Below are positions 25,123-37,100 of a stretch of DNA of 64,000 nucleotides, piece by piece. Source of the DNA: Sclerodactyla briareus (lineage: Eukaryota; Echinodermata; Holothuroidea; Dendrochirotida; Sclerodactylidae); NCBI GenBank assembly GCA_026419785.1, contig JAODTK010003221.1, positions 310,001-374,000 of the forward strand, in the 5' to 3' direction. Below the pieces are notes generated by a model. That model was not told where the DNA came from and searched no databases. It saw only the letters and a list, made by a program, of their open reading frames with translations. Numbering within the stretch: the first letter of the stretch is position 1; every line of letters begins with the position of its first letter. The position numbers and the translations under genes were made by a program.

Positions 25123-28100
25123 CTTGCAAACAAAACAAAAAGATGACATGAACCTTGATCTGATATTTTGTTTATAAAACCAAAACCTGCTCATATGGGT
25201 GTGGTCATAGTATGATGATATAGTGAACAACTAAAATAGGTATCACAAGAGCCCCCCCCCCCAGGTTGGTAGAGGACACCCTGCGAACTAATGGGGGGGG
25301 GCCATCAGGATTATACACATATTCATGTGATGCGAGAGGGTGCAATGCTTTATGTGGATATGGATATAAACACAATTCATATCATATACCATAATCATAT
25401 ATAAATTTTGTTTATGTTAATTAATTTTAAGAAAATTAAAAAATTGAAAAGAATAATAATTCCCTTACGCCAATCCACACCACATTACCGTGCCAAACCA
25501 GTACACCTGTGAACATCATAAAATGTTGTTAATGTTCGAAATTGAGTAACAGTGACAACAACACGTGCACATTTGAATTGTCGCCCAGTTTCCTGGGAAC
25601 TGGAAGTGCACACACTGGGTATAGATGAAAAACCACACTTTCACGGTGTTAGACTCACACCAGATCACTAACTGCATTTTGAGTCAATATCAATATTCTT
25701 CATCATGCTTATATGCATGCATAAGATGCAAGCATGTGAGCTATCAGCTCACCAGGGCGAGTTGTCATGTATTCTATTTTGAATTTCGAATTTTGAAATG
25801 AGGTGTGTGTGATATCAAAGGAGGTGTTCTCTCAAGTCCATGAGCAGCATTGGTAGAGTTCAGAAAGAATGACTCTAGATGCTCTTCCCTGTTCAGCAAT
25901 CAGTCAGATTCAAAAGTTGCATGCATTATCCTGAACAATCGGAACACACCCATCAGTGGTCAAACATCCGCAAAAACCGAAACAACCCAATTTGATTCGC
26001 CTATAATTGGAATGCCAATCGTGTCGCACAATCGCCTATGTTGGTGATCAGATAAATGCTCCACTGGTGATTTGCCCTTACTATTATGTAATCACCGAAC
26101 TGATGCGTTAACATGTTCATATTACTGTTCAGAAATGGTCAGTTGACCGAATTGGACCACTGGGGTTAACGGATGATTGACTGGTACAAATGAAGAAGCC
26201 TGTTCATGGTACAGTTATTGAGATGATAATACTTTGTGTCAAAGGTCAAGGTTGTGTATGTACGTACAATGGTGCTTCAACATTGCACGAAACAGTGTGC
26301 AAAAAAATCTCTCTAAACCCCCTGACTGGAAAACTATAATTCATACCAGCACAGACTTTACAGAGTTCCAGCCATAATTGTGTTTTAGTTTTTGGAGAGT
26401 GGTGACAGCGTGAAATAGGCCAGAAATGAATAGAGCTTATGGTGAGGAGGTCTTGTCTGTACCCCAAAGATATTTAGTCATGCCGCATGCGGACTCCGAA
26501 CCTGAAAGACCCCTGAATAGCACACTTTGTTGGCCCAACGTAGAAGCACAAAATTCGCCAACGTTGGCGCCAACGGGTGCGCCAACAAGGTGTATCTGGG
26601 TAATCATTCTTCCTTTCGTGCCATCGGTAACCCTCACCTTATTTTGACCCAGTCGTCACAGTTGGCACTGGCGCATCATCGTTTCCAGGTCGTCTCTCCC
26701 GAGGTAGTACGGCGGCCGCTCGTTGATCCTCTGGGGGACACGCTCCAGCAGGCCGACGGGAATGTCGCGGTGGGAGCAAGGAGCAGCCACCTCCAGGAGG
26801 AACGCCTCGTCTTCTCTACTCCCTGTGCATGGAAAGAAGAGAAGAGGTTGGACTCTTAGCGTGATTGTTCGCTTGTCTTAAAGGCAAAGTCCTGCCACAT
26901 TATAGGCTCTTTTTGGTGTTACAAATGTTAAGAGAATAAAAAATCATCTAAATATCACTGTGTTCCAGGTTTACAGCATGTTCGATTGGACGATAGGGCT
27001 TCCTCAAATTTAATATAATTTAGTGATTTTGGGCAAACTGGCAATCCTTCTATGATGTCATATCTTCCGATTATAAGGGAAACTACAATCTTAAACTTTC
27101 CTCATAATGGTAGATATGACGTCATCAAATGTGGCCAATTTGCAAAACTGCCAACTTAGCAGTGATAAATTAATATTCTTTAAAAATTTGTGACTTTATA
27201 ACTGAACATGCTATAAACCTGAAACAAAGTTTTATTGGCATGATTTTATGCACAATATATGACATTTAAATTTTTTAGCTGGAATTTCCCTCTAACTTTT
27301 ACTCTTGTTGGGGTTGTATGCTGTAAGTATTCTAGGTCTGCCGTAACAACAGGGGAATAAATATTGAATGAAGACATCTTATTGTATATGAATGAGTGAA
27401 ACTAAGTCCGGTCGGTACTCTAAACTGGATTTCACTTAATTGGCCTATTCGTGGATTACTGGTATCATTGTTTTTACTACGATCACAAAACCTAGTGTGC
27501 ATTATTGTACGCAACAATGCTATAAATCTAAGAACTTAGATGCATAATATCCTAAATAGTTCCGAAAAAACTTATATCGTGGAAACAAACATTTTCAGAG
27601 CAGTTCAAAGAAAACCTGTGTTGTTGGTCCAGCCACTCTCAGGACCCAGTGGTTGATAGAAAATAAAACCATTCCAAAATCAAACCTGGCTATAATTTCA
27701 CCAGTAAAATGTGATATCCGAAAAGGAGAAAAGCTTGTTATAATATACACTCTTTCGGTTTGTATTTTTCATTGTAAGGACCAAAATGCAGCTTGAATAT
27801 TCTAAAGCAAATGGGTTTAAAGGGACCTCATGTATGGAAAAGGGCAAGAAATGCTGAGTTGCAACAACTGTAGTTTCTCTCAAAAATTACTGATCAAAAC
27901 TCCATAATTCTTTGTCAGATTGTCAGAAGATGACATATTATTTGACACATCATTGAAGTGAATTGATTACAAATTCTCTCATGTGACCAATTGTATGGAG
28001 AATAGTGCTACAATAACCTAAAAAAAACAAAAAAACCTCAGTTGTAAGGGCAATCAATCAATCATCATGTATTCATCATCCCAGTAATGAAAATATAATC

Positions 28101-31100
28101 AATGGCCTTTTGAAAGGCAAAAACAAACACAACTATAACAACTTGACTCTACTGTGAGTCAGAGCCCCAGTGCTCAAGTCCGTAGTTGGAGAAATCCCGG
28201 AGCGAGTCAAGCCCGCTCGCCAGATGAAATATCCCAATGCCTGGAGGATGAGACGTATTATAGTGGATTGAACTAAAGGACAATTTCGAAGAAAGCTATC
28301 TTTAACATCAACAGGTCCAAACTCTACTTTGATAAACTATCACCCTTCAAAGTTTGGAAATCAGAGAGAGTCCATATTGTCCAATAAGGTGTGTTGTAGC
28401 TGATGAACAAAACAGGCAACTCCTTATTTGAGGACCTGGATAATTCATAGACTGATAACATTTTAATGTAAATTAACATGTAGATTTGAATAGGAAACAA
28501 AGAATACTAGCAGGGCTGTTCATGTACGACAACAATTCATACTGAATGACGTAAATCTCCTCAATCCAAACAGGAAAATTACATTGTGAGGAGGCTTGGA
28601 ATTGCCAAAAAGGGGACTAGCGAATCCAGAACCAGGCATATGATATTGAAATTATGTAGACATGCAGCGCACAGCACGGAAGAGTGGTGGGGTGGGGGTT
28701 AGCGTGGGGAGAGGTTGGATGATCAGTGGGAAGCATGCCCGTAGATGTGTACCTCTGTTCTTGATCTCAGTGAATATCCAGGGTTTTATCAGCGACTCTC
28801 TGGAATCATCAGACCGCGCTGACGCGTGCTCTTGAAGTGTTCGTTGGCATCTTCAAATGAGAGGATGTCACCGTTGCCTACGGGAGATAAAAATAGAGTC
28901 AAAAGCAAGGCATGGCACGAAATAGGCCAAATAGGGTTACAGCATAGGGATTGGACTACTTGTACATTGTCGTTATGATAACCTAGTGAAGCAGTGATGA
29001 CAATCTCATTGACTGCACAGTGGGAACTGCCAATCAACTATGAACAATAGAAGAATTGCAAAAGCACTGGTAAAACTGGTTAGATTTGACAAATAAATAT
29101 AGGAAGTAACTATGCAGACTATTAGGCCCCAACAAAGTATAAAAATCTGCATTGAATCAAAATTACCAATCATTGCACACTGCTTAATCAGGAGGATGCC
29201 ATACAGTAGAAATTAAGAGGATTACTGCATTTATATCATGAGTGAACAGAACAATTAGGTTACATTGCACATGCGTCAGAGACACATGGAGAGATGACTG
29301 GGGACTGAAATTCCTGGAATTTTGTTCGCATTACGACAGACTTGGCACACAATCTGAAAATATTCGGTTGGAAAAGAGGGGGAAGTAATGATGACAAGTT
29401 TCTCATCGATCTGTGTCAAGAGGCAATTGCACATAGTGTCAATCACCAATTCCTGATTAGCTTGGTTACTTCAAAAAGTAGCGTCAATCAAGTGGCAGGT
29501 GTCTCAACATTATAATATGGGTCATTCAATTCATAAATTCCGTCATGTATTGCCGGTGTATATAGAATCGACTCAATTTTTTTTCAGCTCGCTGCGGTCT
29601 CTGACGGCCTTGATACATTAATGACAATTCAAACTATGTGATAAAATAATTTTTCGAAACGGCATGGTTGTCCCTACTTGAGAAATTGATAAGAGGAGAA
29701 GGACTTGCATATGAATGGGATAAGTTGGCTACTTCGCACAGGTCTTGAGGTATTCCCAGTCAGAAGAACACTGGTGTACCGGGCCTCTCTGGCTCCTCCC
29801 GTGGACCTACCACAGAAAGAGAAAACAATATAGATATTACTATACATGTACCATTAATGTAGGGGAATAAAACTGCAAATAGGAAAGTTTCTTGGCATAT
29901 AAACAATTGAGATCCTACTTTAGGTAAAAAAAGGACGAGGCGCAGCCGAGTTGTCATTATTAAGCTAAATTCAGAGTCGAGACTGTTCATGAACCAGTAA
30001 AAGTCGCCTGCTGTAGTTTATCCCTATTCACAACCGCAAAATAAGAAGTATTACCCAAACGATCAGAGATTATCTGTATCTCTAATCTATATCTTTGTAT
30101 CTCTACACAGTAAATAAGCAGCGAGGGTTAACATGCGTCAGTTGGATTGAAGTAGTTAATAAATTGGCATGCGTACCATACACAAAGATAGCAGGCCTAC
30201 TGTGCGTATTTTCCGGAATACCCAATATAAACCACGCATGCCCAACCGGAAGATTGTGCGCATGTGAAAATGCAGTCACAAATGCGGCAAGGCAACGCGT
30301 CGTTTCCCCCATTTGTTAATCCGTTGTGGCAGCACACCCTCTGAGTTCGACTATAATGAGAAGCCGGTTGTGCGTGTTAAACAAACTTCCAAAGATTCTT
30401 GAACATAATACATTGGCCATTTAGGAGTACTGCGTTTACTCAGCGAATCAGCAAAGTATTCCAATTGTTGTGTTACTCTGCAAGATGTCTATTATTGCAA
30501 GAACAAATTATTCGCAAAAATGACGGATGGCACCTGATTGGGATTAGCCAATATGTATTTGCAAAACGAATAGTTGGGGATGAAGATTTAATTAATAAGC
30601 CTGTTCACTGTACAGTTAATTGAGATGTAAAATACGGTTGTCAAAGGTAATGAGGGAACCTGACCCTTTGACCTTGCATGGACAGTATGCAGAACGATCT
30701 TTTAACAGCCTACGGAGAGGATTACAATCCCACATCACAAAACTTTGCTGGAATGAACCCACCAACGCCTACATTAACCAAGTTTTATTCCAATCCAACA
30801 AAGTCGAAAAAATTGCCCACAAATTAGGTGCAAATTTGACCTGCCTACCTGAACTGACCTCCATCATGTAAGGAACCACCATTTCATCTGGAATTCCTAA
30901 GGTTTCATGAGAATTAGAACATTTGAATTTTGACACATTTGTAATTTACAGCAGTGACCTATACACGCCGTCTTGGTCGGTTACTCGGATTATATGCACT
31001 AATGCAATTGTAAACACCGATAAATGGATATTAATTGTATTTTTCACTGAATCAAATATCATGGACTTAGTAAACAAATAAAACAGCCCTTTTATATGTA

Positions 31101-34100
31101 CCACCCACAAACTAAATGGGGCACCTTGATGATGTAATTGTAAAGTTGTGTAAAGCCAAAATTTCTCTGTGGTTGAAGGCGCATTATCATATGTCGCACA
31201 GGAGAACTAGTGGACCCATATATGCTGATATATATACTGGAAAAAGCTGCAGAGTTTGTCAGTGTTACACTAACCATTATGTTGCGTCTTGTCTCATAGT
31301 CCTTTTGCACCCCACAAAAGAAAGGCATAATCTGAATTATCATTGGCACTCTATTGCGAATACGAGTGCAATAGTAATTTGTTGAACGTGTAATAGTTAC
31401 TCTCATTTAGATGTCATGTAAACATCAATAACCCAATGAGATGATGAGAGTTTAAGATATCGGTGTTATATGATGTCTGCTGACATTGTGGGTTACAGTC
31501 AAGTACCAGCCTCTGGCCTCTCTTTCAATATGAAGCACTTGCAACACCAGATTCCTCGAGCTGACCAAAAGCACTGTCGACTTCATGTACGGATTATGGG
31601 GGAAACTCATAATTAGGTATGAGCCTCATCCATCCAGGTCAGTTAAACAAGGATACAATTAGCCAAAAGATAAATTTCTCACAAATTCACAAAAACATCA
31701 AGAAAAGGGTCACTATTGTGTTAACAAGTCAAGCATCACACACATGTTTCATACAACACAACACAAACACACTGTTATGACAGTATAGTAAAATTCTTCT
31801 GACTTGGTCAAGGAGGTGGGTGAGCGGGAAAAGATACATGCCCTAAATGATACAGTGTGAAAGGGGGAAAAGGGGCGTTAGGCATCAGCGGTGTACTTAC
31901 AGTGACGACCGAACGCCCCCCAGGTGTAGAGTTTAGGGATGAACCGTGTGGGCCGTGTTCTTATTCTCCAGGACCCCAGTCCTCAGCTTCACGGTCAGTG
32001 GTATGTCCATCACCGGGGAGAATGATGGATAACAGTCACAAATGGTTCTACACCTCAAATTTGTGGTTTATCTGGACTTACCTAGAGGAAGCGTTTATTA
32101 GTGCTGCTCGATACAGAGTGCCTGGGTTCGATCGCAGCAACGCCGGGCATTTTGGTTTGAATGCACCTGTATCAAAGTTGCAATGAGCGTGTTCCTGGAC
32201 TTGGTTTCACGGTCATGCAGTGAACTTGGAATTTCTGGGGACTGGTTTTCCAGGTTACTTTTCTCATTCGGTAGCTGTAAGAGTATTACACCACATCAGA
32301 CCTAACCCTCTCTCCCCAGTTTCAAGAGAGTGACTAGATCCTGGAGTTTACTGATGGGGAAGGAATAATAGCAGCTAATGGCTGTACTAACATGGGCCTC
32401 ACATATGCGACCCCCAGTCAGCTAGTTACGCCGGGATTGACGGCAGGAATTAATGGTAATTAGATTTTTCTCTGCTCCCTCCCTAATGCGGGTATTCCAG
32501 CTGGGATTGATGTTTCTTGCAGAAACAATAGCAGGGGACAATGATTGCAGTGGTTTTCGAACTCGTGCACACAGCCAGCCTAACCATAGAGCCCAGTGCT
32601 GGGTGTGCGCCATGCAAAATCATCATCACATCTGGCGAGAAAGATAGTTCATACAACGCTTGTTTCTATCAGGACCGATTGTTTCTATGATATAGTACAC
32701 TGCAACATTTGTTTTTTCGTCATAATTTCAATTGAGCCATGAAGAACTGGTCATTACCTCTCGGTTCATATAATGCACTACCACTGGGATCTAACAGAGA
32801 CACTCGAAATATCAAAAACAAAAATACTTCGCTGGACATACCACGTACATCTGGCTCAAACTTGTCATCCGTTCATTAGGCCGTGATCCAGCACCTGTGG
32901 GAACTGACTAACAGGAAAAATGCCTACAGGAATGTTGTTGCCTATTTGTGATTACAATTTTTTCGAAACTATTTCATAAGTGGCGGGTAACTGTAGGAAT
33001 GACTCTCATTGACCTGCAAGCATGGGATCACCAACTTTCAACGTGGACACCAGCAAGTTTGGCAACCCTGACGAAATTCCATTTCGCTGCAGCTTCAGCT
33101 CATGCCCGATTGAGTTAATGTGTTTACAAGCCAGCAACTGTTTGTCAACTGAGAATCCTTCCTCAAGTACAGGAATAAGGCTATGGCTCTTTGGCTGTAC
33201 CTCAATGTGGGAGTAAGAATTATTCCACTGAGACTAAAAACATGCAAATGCCTATCACTCGTTTCGCTCTGCTCCAATACCTGAGTGCAAAGCGGGCAGA
33301 CAGCAGGTTCCTTGTCAAATCTTTGGTATTACCGGACCAGGATTTTACCCCGGGACCTCCCGTGGTGGAGGCGAACACTCTACGTGACTGTGCCAACACT
33401 TGGTGTACCAACACACACACACGCTCACTACATCCACAGATTCATCTGACTTTGCTCCGTCTCTGACAGTCATCATGATAACAAGGCGTTCACCTCTAGT
33501 GGCTCACCTGGTTGCGCGATCATGTTTACTTCTATTAGTCACATGCAACAATTAAAGGATCCCATGTGTCGCCTAAAGATTTTTTGGTATTAGCACTTAC
33601 AGAACAGCCTACTAATCAGTGACCAATTTCACATCATAAGGACTGTTATTGACAATGTCCTACTGAGGAAAGTTCTGTGAAATGATGATTAAATTGCACC
33701 AATATACAAATTGAGACAATTTACCAAGTTTCTCGAAACTCCACGCACCTTTAAATTACGCATGAATTCTCACATAGACCGTTTAATGACCTCCAGTGAC
33801 CCTGAATCCATTGATAACAATTTTTGGAACTCAAGTGAACCATACCCCCCTACCAGTTTTCATGAGAATCCAAGCACTTAAATATTTTTCGCATACATTA
33901 TGCAAATTGGTATGTTGAATGACCTCCATGACCTGCTCTTTGTAAAAGTTTGGACATGAAGGTATACCATAATCACCACCTTCTTAAATTCGACAAATTT
34001 GAAATTTCTCATAAATTACGCAAATTGGATGACGTAATCACCATATTTGACGCTGAAATCTATCAGTTAATCTACCTTATATCCCGCCGCATCTATGTGC

Positions 34101-37100
34101 CAAACAAGTCACCATAAACATGGTTCCTCCATAATCTTTTTAACGAGCCTAAACACAAATTACATAAATAGGATAATTAACTCCCTTAATAAGTGACTTT
34201 TGTGCCCAAACGTCTAATCGGATTGTGTCACCCACCCCGTGCTACCCGAAAAATTGGTCGCGAAGAGATCCTGGCTTACGAGAATGTGACACACATCAGT
34301 CACACACACACACACACACACGACACACCCATAGTGACCACTATAGTCTCCTCCTGACAATTTCAAACCCAATTCAGAGCAGACCAAAAAGTAGATATAT
34401 AATAACTGGACATCACCACAACCCACAGGGACATACCACTTGTACTTGTGGTAAGCCAGGCATTGACATCACATTAACATCGATGACGTCCCCTCCATCT
34501 TGGACGATCACAGTTCCGCACATTTTTGTCATTGTGTCTGGGAATGCCCCGCAAAGCTGGAGGGAAAATTCACCATTGTAGAGTCGAGGAGTCACCAAAG
34601 ACTTCTGATCTTGGGATCCTTTTGTTTAGGTCTCATCTCCGATTGGCAGACATTATAATATTCTTGTGACACAAGCTTCTTGGTAAATTATTTTTGGTGT
34701 CTACCCAGAAACTTCACAGGAATAGACTCTCTAACGCAATGTCTGAATGATACGAAACTTTGCACATGCACCTCCACCTTGTAAAAATTTCCATTTGGGC
34801 CATACGTTAGCTGAGGCACTTGAAAACACAGTTGTTCAAGTCTGTTTTTATGTATTTATGTATCATTATAATGCTTTTTTTTATCCTTTTATGGCATGTT
34901 TATCGCTTTTCCTCGTTCGTATGTATTTTTCTAAAATTTCTATTACTTGCCATTTTGCATCCTTTCCATCTATTTTAGGAATTCATCCTACTTGGCCTAT
35001 TCTTCCTGACTACATTGATTTTTTTCCCACTTTGACTGTTGTAAAGGGCCTTGAGGCTTTTGCAATTGGCACTATATACAGTAAGCAAATTTTATTATTA
35101 TTATTATTATTGCCTCTTGACCTCCACTTCTGTGAAAGCGGCCAAGGTCTCTTCCAAGGTTTCTCTATTATGCGGTCAAGGTCTCTTCAGTGGCACAACC
35201 CTAAACCAGACTGATCTTCAGTGCAATATATTATTCTGCTGGACTAGGGGCCGTCCATGGCATAGCGATTGCTAGAGAGGTTGGTATGACCACATTGACC
35301 CACCAGGGTCCGGGACTCGGAATGTACTCCACTGACATACCTGGACCCCAAATACATCTTCTGTGTGATGTCTCCTGAGTAGGCCCACTCGCAGGCTTGG
35401 CCATCAACAGGTTGGTACACATGGCCATCTCCCCACAGGTGATGTCTGCACCATACCTCTTGCATATACGTCTGAAAGGAAGGTTACCGCTGGAACCAAT
35501 CACGAACCTGTCTCATTACACACAAAGATCTGCACAATCTGTCATATGGACCCAAGACCACCATAACCCCCCCAAAAAAAAGATTAACATTTGGCAAGCA
35601 ACAAGAATACAAAAAAAAATTGTCCGTCTGCCAAGCGACGAAGGCACAACCAAATATCCCCGGTGGGATATAATCAGGTAGATAATGAAGGGCAAGTTCC
35701 ACCGGGCGTAGGCAAAGCAGACCTATCTTGTTTGAGGAGGGTATCCATGGTCAGGCTCAGATTCCCGTTGATTGTCTAAAGGAGCCTCTGCGTTAAAAAA
35801 TATTCACAGTATACATTTCTGCCAATTGTATGCCAGTACCAATTGTATTAAGTACAGTTTTCTCTCTGGCATGACACTATTTTTTGAGACTGGAATAGAC
35901 TACTTTCAGACCCTATCAGTAGTTCCAGTGGTGAAGTGAACCCACTCAGTTACTCACTGCAAAATATTCACTGCAACCCCATCATGTGAGCATTTTATTT
36001 TGACAATATAATTTTATATTTTTCCACTCACATTGTTCCAGGGTGCCAGGGAGCATCAGCTTCCCATCAACATCGAGCGACTTCTTCTCCCGGTCGTTCA
36101 GAGTTTCAGGGGAGCTAGTGTCCACTAGCCCTCTTTCACCAGGGTCCACTGCCCCTCTAGTAACTTTTGACTGGACCTCCTGGGGTGGTTCAGTCAAGGG
36201 GGATGACATCTTGGCATCCTTGGGGGATGGACATCTTGGCATCAGCAATGACAGGAGCTTCGGCAATGGCTCCATCAGTCCCTGGCATGACTTTGCCAGT
36301 GGGAGCAAGCTTACAGTGTGATCCGGTTGTTTATCGCAGAACCATCTGGGGGGTTTCCCCCCCAGTCCTGATTGGGCTGCGGAACACGGTCCCAGAGGAA
36401 ATCCCTCATTTAGACCCCTATGTACTTTCCAACCATGGACGACTCTTTTTTCCGAGTTCTGAGGTAATTCGGGTTGGGTTATGGTCACACCTGTTGTTGA
36501 TGTATCCTTCCTGTCCATATTAGTCCTGACTACGCCCCTGGTGCCCCGGCATCGCTGACACCCTCAACTTTGTCCACCGGGTTAGGACTTGGTGCAGTCA
36601 CTTCCTCGTATTGAGGCATCCATGGCCCCTTTCTTCTAACTCTCCCCTGTTTGGGAGTTTCTGGAGATGGCCTCTGAACCTCGTTTTAAGCCCCATCTTC
36701 TTGCGCAGGGCCTTCTTGAGCTCCACCGTCAGTTGATTGGAGGTCAGCGACGCAGGGTCAACCCTCCGTGACTCATCCGTGACATTCTCAAAATCAGGAC
36801 TGATGTGGCTCACCCCATAGCGACACATCAGTCCGAAGGGGCAGCGTCCGAAGGTGTCAAAGTTGTAGCACTTTGGGCCGATGTCCGGGAGCTTGTTCTT
36901 CATCATCTCGGCGATGTCATGACTGAATTTGCACTTTTCACCATACTCACAGACTCTGCCCATTGAGAAGTTAAGGCAGAGCCTTTCGTGTGAGGAGACC
37001 TCTTAGGTCGAGGCCGCTTCTTGTTCTGGCCAGATTTCTTCTGCTTCTTTCGAGGTGGTTCCTGATCCTTGGTAGCCTTGTCCTGTTTATTATTCGGAAA

